NCBI RefSeq assembly: GCF_900110135.1
Contig: NZ_FOCO01000009.1
Span: 1-64,000, forward strand
Source of the DNA: Pseudorhodobacter antarcticus
GTDB taxonomy: Bacteria > Pseudomonadota > Alphaproteobacteria > Rhodobacterales > Rhodobacteraceae
Reading direction: 5' to 3'
Length of the DNA stretch: 64,000 bases
Within the stretch, counting starts at the first letter, position 1, and each line of letters begins with the position of its first letter. The position numbers and the translations under genes were made by a program. The notes beneath the pieces were generated by a model that searched no databases, was not told where the DNA came from, and saw only the letters and a list, made by a program, of their open reading frames with translations. This document shows, piece by piece, positions 34,045-43,418 of this stretch.

Positions 34045-34884
34045 ATGGCGCTGCACCTTCACCGTGACAACCTGGGCATAGAGCGCCGTTTGGGCGACTT
34101 TGTGCGTGCGCGGATGCCCGGTGTTGCGGGCGAGTTGGTGATGTTTTTGTGCAAGCAGGCCTGGGCCTGTTTTTTTGGCGGTTTGTTGTTGGCGATGATT
34201 ATTGTCACCAAGCTGGTTTGGAACCCCGATTGGGTGATCCAACGCTATGATTTCTTGTTTATATTCGCGATTTTGGTGCAAGTTTTGTTCCTGCGGTTCA
34301 AGCTGGAAACGTGGGAGGAAGCGCGGGTGATTTTGCTGTTTCACGCCACGGGCACGGCGATGGAGTGGTTCAAGGTGCATGCGGGGTCGTGGGGATATCC
34401 GGAGCCTGCGCTGTTCAAGCTGATGGGGGTGCCGCTGTTTTCGGGGTTCATGTATGCCGCCGTGGGCAGCTACATCGCGCGGGTTATTCGGATTTTTGCG
34501 ATGCGGTTTGCGCCTTACCCGCCGTTTTGGATGACGATGGTTTTGGCGGTGGCGATTTATGTGAATTTCTTTGCGCATCATTTTGTGATGGATATTCGGC
34601 TTGGGCTGTTCGTCGCGACGATTGTATTGTTTGCGCGCACGAAGGTTTGGTTTGTGAACACGGTCAAAGCGCGATGGATGCCGATGCCTCTGGCCGCATT
34701 TTTGGCAAGTTTTGCGCTGTGGATGGCGGAAAATGTGGGCACGGCCACGGGGACGTGGCTGTATTCTGGGCAAATCTCGGGGCAATGGGTAAGTTTTGCC
34801 AAACTGGGGTCGTGGTATTTGCTGCTGTATGTGGCGTTTGCGACGGTGACAGTGGTCAGCCGTTCGGCGTTGTCGCGCCGTTAG
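34045..34884 (+). CDS. DUF817 family membrane protein
   Basis: 279 residues with about seven or eight hydrophobic segments. The conserved DUF817 block GTAMEWFKVHAGSWGYPEPALFK (about residues 110-132), PLFSGFMYAAVGSY and the C-terminal WMAENVGTATGTWLYSGQ are present. Family function is not established. It begins 7 bp after the glyA terminator with no obvious ribosome site, and its stop overlaps the stop of a convergent small gene by four bases. An ATG/GTG slightly downstream cannot be excluded as start. Confidence 0.85.
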   Translation: MALHLHRDNLGIERRLGDFVRARMPGVAGELVMFLCKQAWACFFGGLLLAMIIVTKLVWNPDWVIQRYDFLFIFAILVQVLFLRFKLETWEEARVILLFHATGTAMEWFKVHAGSWGYPEPALFKLMGVPLFSGFMYAAVGSYIARVIRIFAMRFAPYPPFWMTMVLAVAIYVNFFAHHFVMDIRLGLFVATIVLFARTKVWFVNTVKARWMPMPLAAFLASFALWMAENVGTATGTWLYSGQISGQWVSFAKLGSWYLLLYVAFATVTVVSRSALSRR

Positions 34885-35252
34885 ATAAGCCCGCGCCAGA
34901 CCATAAAGGCGGCGATCAGCGCGCCCATGGTCAGCAATCCGAAAAGGACCGAGGTCGAGAACCCCAAAAGCCTGCCGCGCAGGCGGTGGGCGCGATTCAA
35001 CGGGCGCAGGTGACGCACGCAGATGTCGTAATTTTTGGCGACCGCCTCGTGGTCGATCTGCATCAGGAGTTTGGGGTTGGGGGCGTTTTCAGCAGCCTCG
35101 GCCAAGGCCAATGCCGCGGTTTGGACGCGGCGGGGCAGGCGGGCACCGCCGTGGGACAGCTTTTCGGACAGATCTTGGCCCTTGATGCCAAGGCGGTCTG
35201 ACAACAGATCGGAAATGCGGTAGGCCATTTGTTGGATTGTAACCAAGCCCAT
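34881..35252 (-). CDS. Small protein with C-terminal membrane helix, unknown function
   Basis: 123 residues. The first about 85 are hydrophilic and probably helical (RISDLLSDRLGIKGQDLSEKL, AALALAEAAENAPNPKLLM); the last 30 form one membrane segment (STSVLFGLLTMGALIAAFMVW) followed by RGLI. This makes a tail-anchored-like inner membrane protein with its bulk in the cytoplasm. I do not recognise a family. ATG 35252 could also be replaced by a nearby internal ATG (MAYRISD). It is convergent with the DUF817 gene and divergent from the esterase gene. Confidence 0.72.
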   Translation of the reverse strand: MGLVTIQQMAYRISDLLSDRLGIKGQDLSEKLSHGGARLPRRVQTAALALAEAAENAPNPKLLMQIDHEAVAKNYDICVRHLRPLNRAHRLRGRLLGFSTSVLFGLLTMGALIAAFMVWRGLI

Positions 35253-35351
35253 CGGCTGTTGTCCCTTTGATGATTTGCCCCTGTTTACGCCGGGACAGTG
35301 TGCGGATCAACTGCTCTGGTGCGGTGGGATGGGTTGGGGTATGACTTAATT

Positions 35352-36122
35352 ATGTTGAATTCGGTCTTTTACCCCGCCCAAAGCCCCGTTGGTTTGCCGC
35401 CTTTGTTGATTGTGCATGGCCTGTTTGGGTCGGCGCGCAATTGGGGGGTGATTGCGCGGCGCATGGCCGCTGACCGCGATGTAGTGGCGGTGGATATGCG
35501 CAACCATGGAGACAGCTTTTGGGCTGACAGCCACACATATGCGGATATGGCGACGGATTTGGCGGCGGTGATTGCGGCACATGGCGGGCGGATGGATGTG
35601 ATGGGCCATTCAATGGGTGGCAAGGCCGCGATGCAACTGGCGCTGACGCATGGGGATTTGGTGGACCGCTTGATTGTGGCGGATATTGCGCCTGTCGCCT
35701 ATGACCACGATCAAAGCCCGCATGTGCGCGCGATGCAGGGGCTGGATTTGGCCGGGATTACCACGCGCGGGGCGGCGGATTCGCGGTTGGCGGGCGTGAT
35801 GGAGGACCCGGGGCTGCGCGCGTTTTTCCTGCAATCGCTGGATTTGAAGGCGGACCCGGTGCGGTGGCGGTTGAATTTGGACGTGTTGGCGGAGCAGATG
35901 CCCGCGATTGTGGGCTGGCCGGGGACCAAAGGTGTGTTTGACGGCCCGGTGTTGTTTTTGGCGGGGGCAGGTAGCCATTATGTAAAGCCCGAATACCGCG
36001 CCGACATGCGCGCGTTGTTTCCCGCCGCGCGGTTTGCGAAAATTCCGGGCGCGGGGCATTGGTTGCACGCCGAAAAACCGCGCGAGTTTGAGGACACGTT
36101 GCGGGTGTTTTTGACGCGGTAA
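35352..36122 (+). CDS. Alpha/beta hydrolase (YbfF-like esterase)
   Basis: 256 residues with the alpha/beta hydrolase fold. Oxyanion segment LLIVHGLFGSARNWG, nucleophile Ser in DVMGHSMGGKAAMQLAL, acid residue probably in the DGPVLFLAGAGSHYVK region, and catalytic His in IPGAGHWLHAEKPREF. This is the arrangement of small bacterial acyl-ester hydrolases such as YbfF. ATG 35352 is preferred; the in-frame extension to 35298 crosses the upstream spacer and is not conserved-looking. Ribosome site is weak. Substrate unknown. Confidence 0.88.
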   Translation: MLNSVFYPAQSPVGLPPLLIVHGLFGSARNWGVIARRMAADRDVVAVDMRNHGDSFWADSHTYADMATDLAAVIAAHGGRMDVMGHSMGGKAAMQLALTHGDLVDRLIVADIAPVAYDHDQSPHVRAMQGLDLAGITTRGAADSRLAGVMEDPGLRAFFLQSLDLKADPVRWRLNLDVLAEQMPAIVGWPGTKGVFDGPVLFLAGAGSHYVKPEYRADMRALFPAARFAKIPGAGHWLHAEKPREFEDTLRVFLTR

Positions 36123-36149
36123 ACGCCGGGTTTTGGGGCTGGTGTTGTC

Positions 36150-36170
36150 AGGTATTTGGACCAAGCCGAA
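36150..36170 (-). repeat. Downstream-of-stop repeat, copy 1
   Basis: The 21-bp core beginning TTCGGCTTGG on the minus strand is identical to the core at 44500-44520. It begins 9 bp after the stop of the response-regulator gene (36180) in that gene's direction. The GC hairpin that follows the core in copies 2 and 3 is degenerate here. Confidence 0.75.
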
Positions 36171-36179
36171 GCGGGGGCA

Positions 36180-37667
36180 TTAGGTTTTGCCCGGTTTTGC
36201 CCATTGTTCGAGTTTTCGGTAAAGTGTGGAGGGCGAGACATCCAGCACGCGGGCTGCGCGGGGGATGGAGCCTGCGTGCATGTCGATGGTGGCTTGGATG
36301 ATGCGGCGTTCCACCTCGGCCAGCGGCAGGCCCAGCAGGGCGTCGAGGTTTGGAAGCGCGGCTGTTTCGGGGGGGCTTGGCGTTTCTGGCGTGGGGGGTG
36401 GGGTGGTCAGATCGCCGGGCAGCATGTAGGCCAGCACCTGGGGGCCATCATAAAGCACTGTGACGTTGCGGATCACGTTGAGAAGTTGGCGCACGTTGCC
36501 CGGCCACGGCAGCGATTGAAACAGAGCGCGCACATCGGGGGCGAGGGTGGTGAAGGCGCGCCCTTCCTCGGCTGCAAAGCGGTGCAGGGCGGTTTCGGCG
36601 ATTTCGATCACATCGAGGCCACGGTCGCGCAGGGGCGGCATGTGGATGGGGATGACGTAGAGGCGGTAATACAAATCCTCGCGGAACTGGCCACGGCGCA
36701 CGGCATCGGCGGGGTCGCGGTTGGTGGCGCAGACGATGCGGACGTTGACCTTGCGCGGGCGGGTGGCCCCCACGGGTTGCACCGCGGAGGTTTGCAAGAA
36801 CCGCAGCAGTTTGGTTTGCAGGGCGGGCAGCATTTCGCAGACTTCATCCAGAAACAGCGTGCCCCCATCGGCGGCGGCGGCGGCCCCGATTTTATCGGCG
36901 ACGGCCCCGGTGAAGGAGCCTTTGACATGGCCGAACACCTCGGATTCCAAGAGGTCGGCGGGGATTGCGCCGCAGTTTAGGGCGATGAAAGGGCCAAAGT
37001 GGCGTGGAGATTGTTGGTGAACGGCGAGCGCGCAGAGTTCTTTGCCCGTGCCGCTTTCGCCTGTGATGAACACGGTTGCCATGCTTTGGGCGCAGGCGGC
37101 GATTTTTTCCTGCACGCGGGACATGGGGGGGGAGGAGCCGATAAACGAGCCTTCGGGGAGGGGGGGGGGGTGGTTTGAGGGTGCGCGCGGTCTGAGGGAT
37201 TGGTTGGGGCGTGGGGGCCTGTTGGTTGAGGTGGTGTCGCGTGTGGCGCCGTCGCGTTGGGCGCCTTCACGCAGAGCCCCCTCACGCAATGCGTTGTCGA
37301 TGCAGGACAAAAACCGCCCTTCGTCAAAGGGTTTGACCAGAAATTCATGAGCCCCGGCGCGCACCGCCTCGACCGCTTTGTTGATGGAGCCGTTGGCGGT
37401 GATGATGATCACGCAAGTGTCGGGTTGGTGGGCCAGCATATCTTGCATCAGGTCCAGCCCGTCGCGGTCGGGCAGGGTAAGGTCGAGCAGCACGATGCGG
37501 GGCTGTTCGCTGCGAAACAGCGCGTAGCCATCGGCAGCGGTGGCGGCGCAGGACACGCGGTGGCCAGCGTTGATCAGCGTGGCGCGGTAGACGAGTTGCA
37601 GCGACATCGTATCCTCGATCAGCAAGATCGGGGGGTGGGGAGGGGCGGTTTTGGCGGGGGGCGTCAT
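36180..37667 (-). CDS. Sigma-54-dependent response regulator (NtrC/LuxO type)
   Basis: 495 residues in three domains. Receiver (residues 12-125) with phospho-acceptor Asp62 in VLLDLTLPDRDG and Lys in FLVKPFDE. AAA+ domain (about 175-405) with Walker A GESGTGKE, the sigma-54 contact loop GSFTGAV (a Ser for the usual Ala), Walker B GGTLFLDEV and FREDLYYRLYVIPI. C-terminal Fis-type helix-turn-helix (AARVLDVSPSTLYRKL). A 40-residue linker carries imperfect repeats REGALREGAQRDGA. It is activated by phosphorylation and drives sigma-54 promoters. ATG 37667 overlaps the Hpt gene stop, so the two form a phosphorelay pair; no sensor kinase is nearby. Confidence 0.93.
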   Translation of the reverse strand: MTPPAKTAPPHPPILLIEDTMSLQLVYRATLINAGHRVSCAATAADGYALFRSEQPRIVLLDLTLPDRDGLDLMQDMLAHQPDTCVIIITANGSINKAVEAVRAGAHEFLVKPFDEGRFLSCIDNALREGALREGAQRDGATRDTTSTNRPPRPNQSLRPRAPSNHPPPLPEGSFIGSSPPMSRVQEKIAACAQSMATVFITGESGTGKELCALAVHQQSPRHFGPFIALNCGAIPADLLESEVFGHVKGSFTGAVADKIGAAAAADGGTLFLDEVCEMLPALQTKLLRFLQTSAVQPVGATRPRKVNVRIVCATNRDPADAVRRGQFREDLYYRLYVIPIHMPPLRDRGLDVIEIAETALHRFAAEEGRAFTTLAPDVRALFQSLPWPGNVRQLLNVIRNVTVLYDGPQVLAYMLPGDLTTPPPTPETPSPPETAALPNLDALLGLPLAEVERRIIQATIDMHAGSIPRAARVLDVSPSTLYRKLEQWAKPGKT

Positions 37668-38092
37668 GGTGGGGTGTGCCCTTGGGGGGTGATTTGGGTG
37701 ATAAAGGTGATGAGATGGGCCAGCCCGTGGAGGGTTTTGGCGTGATGGGCGCGTGTGGCCGTGGGGTTTTGGGCCGTGGCCGCGTGGTTGAGGTGGCGGG
37801 CTGTGGTTTCAAGCGCGGTTGCCCCGGCGGTGCCTGCAAGTGCAATTAGGACATGGGAGGCGTGGGCGAGGGTGGGCCAATCGGGGGCGTTTTGCGGGGG
37901 CAGGGCCGCGCGCAACTGGGCTTGCACTTGCGCCAGATCGGCGTGATAGCGCGCGACCAGTTCGGCGGCGAAATCGGGGCCGGCGAGGGTGAGGAGGCGG
38001 GTGAAAATGGCCGGGTCAAAGGCGGGCGTGGCATCTGTGCCGCGCGGGGGCGGAGTGGGGGGGGCGCTGTGTGGGGGCGTTTTGGTGTTCAT
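37664..38092 (-). CDS. Hpt-domain phosphotransfer protein
   Basis: 142 residues, all-helical. The N-terminal 30 are Pro/Thr-rich (KTPPHSAPPTPPPRG), the rest a four-helix Hpt-like bundle: FDPAIFTRLLTLAGPDFAAE, YHADLAQVQAQLRAAL, then WPTLAHASHVLIALAGTAGA. The usual Hpt site is H-x-L-K-G followed by a small-residue stretch; here the histidine is kept but Lys-Gly is replaced by Ile-Ala. The coupled response regulator downstream (overlapping ATGA) supports a phosphotransfer role. ATG 38092 is chosen over an extension to 38275, which is proline-rich and unlike the family. Confidence 0.72.
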   Translation of the reverse strand: MNTKTPPHSAPPTPPPRGTDATPAFDPAIFTRLLTLAGPDFAAELVARYHADLAQVQAQLRAALPPQNAPDWPTLAHASHVLIALAGTAGATALETTARHLNHAATAQNPTATRAHHAKTLHGLAHLITFITQITPQGHTPP

Positions 38093-38185
38093 GCTATTCT
38101 CGACCTTTTCACACCAAGCCGCGTTTTGGAATTGGGATTTTGCGGCAGGGTTGAGAAAAGCGGTGGGATTTGGGCCAGCGGCCCT

Positions 38186-38215
38186 GTGGCGCGCTGGGGG
38201 TGCCCTGCGCGCCAC
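38186..38215 (-). terminator. GC-rich hairpin after prpE
   Basis: GTGGCGCGC (38186-38194) and GCGCGCCAC (38207-38215) make a 9-bp perfect stem with a 12-nt loop, 8 bp beyond the prpE stop. No T-run follows on the minus strand, so it may act as a rho-assisted stop or as 3'-end protection. Confidence 0.5.
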
Positions 38216-38222
38216 GGGGGGG

Positions 38223-40121
38223 TTACGCTGTGCCGTTGGCGAGGCCCAAGGTTTGCAGGGCGGTGCGGATTTCATCCAGCGCGGCGGGGTCTTCGATCGT
38301 GGCGGGGGCTTTGAACGGGGCGCTGTCGGCGATTTTCACCATGGTGGAGCGGAGGATTTTGCCCGACCGGGTTTTGGGCAAGCGTTGGATGACCAGCGCG
38401 CGTTTGAAATCGGCCACGGGGCCGATGCGGGCGCGCATCAGTTTTACACATTCCGCGATCACATCGGCATCGGATTTGGTGGTGCCTGCGTTGAGGCAAA
38501 GAAAGCCCAAGGGCGATTGCCCTTTGAGTTGGTCCGCGACGCCGATTACCGCACATTCGGCGACATCGGGGTGGGAGGCCAGCACCTCCTCCATAGCACC
38601 GGTGGACAGGCGGTGGCCGGCGACGTTGATCACGTCATCGGTGCGGGCCATGATATAGAGGTAGCCATCATCGTCGATATAGCCTGCGTCACCGGTTTCA
38701 TAATAGCCGGGGTATGTGGTGAGGTAGGATTTTTCAAAGCGATCTTCGGCGTTCCACAGGGTTGGCAGGGTGCCGGGGGGCAGGGGCAGTTTGACCGCGA
38801 TTGCGCCAAGGGTGCCGGGGGGGGCGGGGTGGCCGCCTTCATCCAACACTTGGACATCATAGCCGGGCATGGGGACGGAGGGGGAGCCGATTTTGACAGG
38901 CAGCGCCTCAATCCCCATGGGGTTGGCGGCGATGGCCCAGCCGGTTTCGGTCTGCCACCAATGGTCGATCACGGGGATTTTGAGGGCGGTCATGGCCCAA
39001 TTGATGGTGTCGGGGTCGGCGCGTTCGCCTGCGAGGTAGAGGGTTTTGAGGTTGCTGAGGTTGTAATCAGCGACCAGTTTGCCCTGTGGGTCATCGCGTT
39101 TTATGGCGCGCAGCGCCGTGGGGGCGGTGAAGAAACTTTTGACTTTGTGTTCCGCGATGACGCGCCAAAAGGTGCCTGCATCGGGGGTGCCGACGGGTTT
39201 ACCTTCAAACACGATCGTGGTGCAGCCTGCGATCAGGGGGCCGTAGCAGATGTAGCTGTGGCCGACGACCCAGCCCACATCGGAGGCGGCCCAGAACACA
39301 TCGCCCGTGTCCACGTTATAGACGTTTTTCATGGTCCAGTTCAGGGCGACAAGGTGGCCCGCGGTGGCGCGCACCACGCCTTTGGGTGCCCCTGTGGTGC
39401 CGGAGGTGTAAAGGATATAGGCGGGGTGGTTGCCGGGGACGGGCACACAATCGGCGGGTTCGACGCCGTATTGAAAGCCGTGCCAGCTGACATCGCGGCC
39501 TTCAATCAGCTTTGCAACCTCTTGTTCGCGTTGAAAGATCACGCAGAAATCGGGTTTGTGGGTGGCCATGTCGATGGCCCCGTCCAGCAGCGGTTTGTAA
39601 TGGATAACGCGGGACGGCTCTACCCCGCAGGAGGCGGCGATGATGGCCTTTGGTTTGCAATCGTCGATGCGGACGGCGAGTTCGCTGGCGGCGAAACCGC
39701 CGAACACGACCGAATGGACCGCGCCAAGGCGGGCGCAGGCCAGCATCGCCTCTAGCGCTTCGGGGACCATGGGCATGTAGATGAGGACGCGGTCGCCTTT
39801 TTCCACGCCTTTGGCGCGCAATGCGCCCGCGAGCGAGGCGACGCGGTTGCGCAATTCGGCATAGGTGATGGAGTGTTTGGTGCGGGTGACGGGGCTGTCA
39901 TGGATGATGGCGATTTGCGCGCCGCGCCCTGCCTCCACATGCCGGTCCACCGCGTTCCAGCAGGTGTTGACCATGCTGTCCGTGTACCATTCGTAAAACG
40001 GCGCGCGGGTGGCGTTGAGGGCGTGGGTGGGGGCGCTGTGCCAGTCGATGGATTTGGATTGTTCCATCCAGAAGGCTTCGGGATTGGCCTTCCAGCCTGC
40101 GTAAACGTCTGCGTATGCCAT
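38223..40121 (-). CDS. prpE: Propionate--CoA ligase (acetyl-CoA synthetase family)
   Basis: 632 residues of the ANL superfamily. Activates propionate (or acetate) to its CoA thioester through an acyl-AMP. Seen: AYILYTSGTTGAPKGVVRA (AMP phosphate loop), VFWAASDVGWVVGHSYICYG, DHWWQTETGWAIAANPMG, GDAGYIDDDGYLYIMARTDD and the C-terminal catalytic lysine in LPKTRSGKILRSTM. Length and the N-terminus YADVYAGWKANPEAFW fit PrpE better than Acs (about 650). ATG 40121 has GGGGGT upstream; the extension to 40232 is spurious. Confidence 0.92.
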   Translation of the reverse strand: MAYADVYAGWKANPEAFWMEQSKSIDWHSAPTHALNATRAPFYEWYTDSMVNTCWNAVDRHVEAGRGAQIAIIHDSPVTRTKHSITYAELRNRVASLAGALRAKGVEKGDRVLIYMPMVPEALEAMLACARLGAVHSVVFGGFAASELAVRIDDCKPKAIIAASCGVEPSRVIHYKPLLDGAIDMATHKPDFCVIFQREQEVAKLIEGRDVSWHGFQYGVEPADCVPVPGNHPAYILYTSGTTGAPKGVVRATAGHLVALNWTMKNVYNVDTGDVFWAASDVGWVVGHSYICYGPLIAGCTTIVFEGKPVGTPDAGTFWRVIAEHKVKSFFTAPTALRAIKRDDPQGKLVADYNLSNLKTLYLAGERADPDTINWAMTALKIPVIDHWWQTETGWAIAANPMGIEALPVKIGSPSVPMPGYDVQVLDEGGHPAPPGTLGAIAVKLPLPPGTLPTLWNAEDRFEKSYLTTYPGYYETGDAGYIDDDGYLYIMARTDDVINVAGHRLSTGAMEEVLASHPDVAECAVIGVADQLKGQSPLGFLCLNAGTTKSDADVIAECVKLMRARIGPVADFKRALVIQRLPKTRSGKILRSTMVKIADSAPFKAPATIEDPAALDEIRTALQTLGLANGTA

Positions 40122-40250
40122 TGTATACCCCCATGCGCTTTGCGCCTTGTTACGCTGCGGCAGCCTATCTTGCAAGATTGTTGCGGGGGTGTTTAGGCGG
40201 TGTTTTTGACTTGGGGTGTGCCGAATGGTCACGTTTAGCGCAAACGGGGG

Positions 40251-40985
40251 TCAAAGCTGCAGGTGGATGTGGTCGTCGTGGCGGGCGGCGCGGCAGCCTT
40301 GGAACCGGATTTTGGGATGGGCAACGGCAAGGGCGGCAGGGATGTGCGGCTCGATCAGGATCTTGCCTGTACGCGGGTCGTTGGCAAGGAAGGTGAGGGC
40401 GGTTTTCATGCGGGGGGCATCAAGGGGCCAATTGGGCAGGGCTGCGTTGAGCAGGGCCATATCCCAGCGCAGATCGGCCCAGCGGGTGGGGCAATTGGTG
40501 GGGCCGGACGCATAGCCCCAATAGCCGATGGGGGATTTGCTGCGCCCCGGTTGGTTTTCCCAATAAAGCGCGAGGTCAAGTTTTTCACCGTCATCATGGC
40601 TGAGATGCGGGAGCAAAGGCAGGTTGGTGAAAGGAAAGCCCGCATCCAGCGTGAGGGTGACGCTGCCGGGATGGGTGGTGGCCATATGGGCGGCCAAATC
40701 GGTGGTGAGGGTGAGGAGGGTGGGGGTAACGTAATGGCGGTTTAGCGCGCAATAAAGCACGCTTTGCGACCGCAGGCTGTCACCGAAACACGGCAGTGCC
40801 ACACGGCCTGTGAGGGGGGCGAGGGTGAAGGCTGTGAGCCAAAGAAGGGCGTAAGTGGCTGTCAATGCGAGCCAAAAGCGGCGGAAGGGCAGGGCAAGCA
40901 GCCATGCCACCCCGCCGATTTGGGTGATCAGGGTCAGGGCCAGCACCGCCAGCCCATGCCCGATGATTTTAGCCGTAGGTCGCAA
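40251..40985 (-). CDS. Putative LAS-type (M15/M74-like) metallopeptidase with N-terminal membrane helices
   Basis: 244 residues not matching a protein I know by name. Residues about 8-32 and 36-57 are two hydrophobic helices. The rest resembles the LAS fold of murein endopeptidases: His130-x6-Asp137 in LSHDDGEKLDL and His239-x-His241 in RHDDHIHLQL, the two zinc motifs of the MepA/D,D-peptidase/hedgehog group, with the protein ending on that motif. The domain would lie in the periplasm and could act on peptidoglycan cross-links; this is inference from motif spacing. The gene overlaps the 3' end of maeB by 17 bp on the same strand. Confidence 0.7.
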   Translation of the reverse strand: MRPTAKIIGHGLAVLALTLITQIGGVAWLLALPFRRFWLALTATYALLWLTAFTLAPLTGRVALPCFGDSLRSQSVLYCALNRHYVTPTLLTLTTDLAAHMATTHPGSVTLTLDAGFPFTNLPLLPHLSHDDGEKLDLALYWENQPGRSKSPIGYWGYASGPTNCPTRWADLRWDMALLNAALPNWPLDAPRMKTALTFLANDPRTGKILIEPHIPAALAVAHPKIRFQGCRAARHDDHIHLQL

Positions 40986-43248
40986 CCGGGGTGCCTGCCA
41001 GCGCGGACATGTTCAACAGCCCGCGTGCGGTGATGGACGGGGTGACGATTTGGGCCTTGTTGCCCATGCCCATTAGAATTGGCCCCACTTCCAACCCGCC
41101 GCCGCGCATTTTTAGGATGTTGCGCACGCCGCCTGCCGCATCGGTGTTGGCGAACACCAGGACGTTTGCAGCCCCATCATAGCGGCCACCCGGGAAAATG
41201 CGGTCGCGCAAGGATTGGTCGAGGGCAGCATCGGTGTGCATTTCCCCTTCGTACAAGAAATCGCGGGGGGCACTGTCGAGGATCGCCAATGCGCCGCGCA
41301 TCCGGCGGCCTGTATCGCTGTCAAGATTGCCAAATTGTGACCCAGCGCAGAGCGCGATTTTGGGCGTCATGCCAAAGCGTTTGACGTGGCGCGCGGCCCC
41401 GATCACCGATTCCGCGATTTGTGCGGGGGTGGGTTCGGTGTGGACATGAGTATCGGCGATGAACAAAGGCCCATCCTCCAATATCATCAGCGACAGCGCG
41501 CCGATGGCGTGGCGACCATCGGTGGCAAGCACTTGGTTGACGTAGTTCAGGTGCCACAGATACTGGCCAAAGGTGCCGCAGATCATGCTGTCCGCCTCAT
41601 CCCTATGGACCATCACGGCGGCGATTGCGGTGGTGTTGGTGCGCATCACGGCGCGGGCGATATCGGGGCTGACCCCTTTGCGGGCCATCAAGGTATGATA
41701 GGTTTCCCAATAATCGCGGTAGCGGGGGTCGTTTTCGGGGTTCACCAGATCAAAATCGCGGCCGGGGCGGATGGGTAGCCCTGCGCGTTCGCAGCGGTTG
41801 GCGATGACATCGGGGCGGCCGATCAGGATGGGTTTGTCGGTCGTCTCCTCAATCATGGCGTTGGCGGCGCGCAGCACGCGTTCATCCTCGCCTTCGGCAA
41901 AGACGATGCGGCGGGTGACGGTGGCGGCGACTTGGAACACCGGGCGCATGATGAGGGCGGAACGGAACACCGACCCGTCGAGTTTGCGTTTATAGGCGTC
42001 GAAATCGTCGATTTTTTTGGTGGCGACCCCGGTTTCAATCGCGGCGCGTGCCACGGCCCCTGCGACGATACCGATTAGGCGCGGATCAAACGGTTTCGGG
42101 ATCAGATATTCGGCCCCAAAGGTCAGTTGTTCGCCTTGATAGGCGGCTGCGGCCTCGGCACTTGTGGTCGCGCGGGCGAGGGCTGCGATGCCTTCGATGC
42201 AGGCGATTTTCATTTCATCATTGATGGTGGTGGCACCGACATCCAGCGCACCGCGAAAGATGAACGGGAAACACAGCACGTTGTTGACTTGGTTCGGGAA
42301 ATCGGAGCGCCCGGTGGCCATGATCACATCGGGCACCACCGCGCGCGCATCAGCAGGTGAGATTTCGGGTGAGGGGTTGGCAAGGGCAAAGACGATGGGG
42401 CGTTTGGCCATGCGCGCGACCATGTCGGGTTTCAAAACGCCGGGGCCAGACAGGCCCAAAAACAGGTCCGCGCCGCCAATCACATCAGCAAGCGTGCGCA
42501 GATCGGATTTTTGCGCGTATTCGGCCTTTTGGGGGGTCATATCCTCGGTCCGGCCTTCGTAGACCAGCCCTTTGATATCGCACAGCCAGACGTTTTCGCG
42601 TTTGACGCCCAGTTTCAACAGCATGTTCAGGCAGGCGATGCCCGCAGCGCCGCCGCCGGTGGAGACGATTTTAATATCTTCGAACTTTTTGCCCGCCACA
42701 ATCAGCGCGTTGGTGGCGGCGGCCCCCACCACAATGGCCGTGCCGTGCTGGTCATCGTGGAACACGGGAATGTTCATGCGCTGGCGGCAGATTTCCTCCA
42801 CAATAAAGCAATCGGGGGCTTTGATATCTTCAAGGTTCACCGCACCGAACGTGGGTTCCAGCGCGCAGACGATTTCGGCGAGTTTATAGGGGTCGGGTTC
42901 GTTCACTTCGATATCGAAACAGTCGATATTGGCGAATTTCTTGAACAAAACCGCCTTGCCTTCCATCACGGGTTTGGAGGCGAGCGCGCCGATATTGCCA
43001 AGGCCCAGAACGGCGGTGCCATTGGTGATGACGGCCACAAGGTTGCCCTTGGAGGTGTAGCGGGTGGCGGTGGCGGGGTCTGCCTTAATCTCCAAACACG
43101 CTTCGGCGACGCCGGGGGAATAGGCAAGCGCAAGGTCGCGGCCATTGGCAAGCGGTTTGGTGGCGCGGATTTCCAGCTTTCCGGGTTTCGGAAACTCGTG
43201 ATAATCCAAGGCGGCTTGGCGTTGGTTGTCGTTGCGTGTGTCGTCCAT
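40969..43248 (-). CDS. maeB: NADP-dependent malic enzyme with phosphotransacetylase-like domain
   Basis: 759 residues, the long MaeB form. Residues 1-about 420 are the malic enzyme ([74 protein letters not shown]), converting malate to pyruvate plus CO2 with NADP. Residues about 430-759 are a Pta-like domain ([53 protein letters not shown]) that binds acetyl-CoA as regulator rather than catalysing. ATG 43248; the stop overlaps the start of the peptidase-like gene. Confidence 0.96.
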   Translation of the reverse strand: MDDTRNDNQRQAALDYHEFPKPGKLEIRATKPLANGRDLALAYSPGVAEACLEIKADPATATRYTSKGNLVAVITNGTAVLGLGNIGALASKPVMEGKAVLFKKFANIDCFDIEVNEPDPYKLAEIVCALEPTFGAVNLEDIKAPDCFIVEEICRQRMNIPVFHDDQHGTAIVVGAAATNALIVAGKKFEDIKIVSTGGGAAGIACLNMLLKLGVKRENVWLCDIKGLVYEGRTEDMTPQKAEYAQKSDLRTLADVIGGADLFLGLSGPGVLKPDMVARMAKRPIVFALANPSPEISPADARAVVPDVIMATGRSDFPNQVNNVLCFPFIFRGALDVGATTINDEMKIACIEGIAALARATTSAEAAAAYQGEQLTFGAEYLIPKPFDPRLIGIVAGAVARAAIETGVATKKIDDFDAYKRKLDGSVFRSALIMRPVFQVAATVTRRIVFAEGEDERVLRAANAMIEETTDKPILIGRPDVIANRCERAGLPIRPGRDFDLVNPENDPRYRDYWETYHTLMARKGVSPDIARAVMRTNTTAIAAVMVHRDEADSMICGTFGQYLWHLNYVNQVLATDGRHAIGALSLMILEDGPLFIADTHVHTEPTPAQIAESVIGAARHVKRFGMTPKIALCAGSQFGNLDSDTGRRMRGALAILDSAPRDFLYEGEMHTDAALDQSLRDRIFPGGRYDGAANVLVFANTDAAGGVRNILKMRGGGLEVGPILMGMGNKAQIVTPSITARGLLNMSALAGTPVATYG

Positions 43249-43418
43249 GTGACCCCTCCCGATAGGTGGTTTAGGCTTAAACTATTTTGCGTTTGCCGCA
43301 AGCCCGTGGGAATGTGGGGCAATTTCAGGATAAATTTGATAATGCGCGGGGTCTTGTTCTTTTGGCCGGGCCTTTGCATGCTGCGGGCGTGATCGCAGGG
43401 GAAAACATGGGGGAAACG

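Noticed and set aside
32446-34785. 779-codon minus-strand frame across nadK, glyA and DUF817
   Set aside because: Spans three unrelated genes on the opposite strand and passes through a terminator; composition is typical of an antisense frame.
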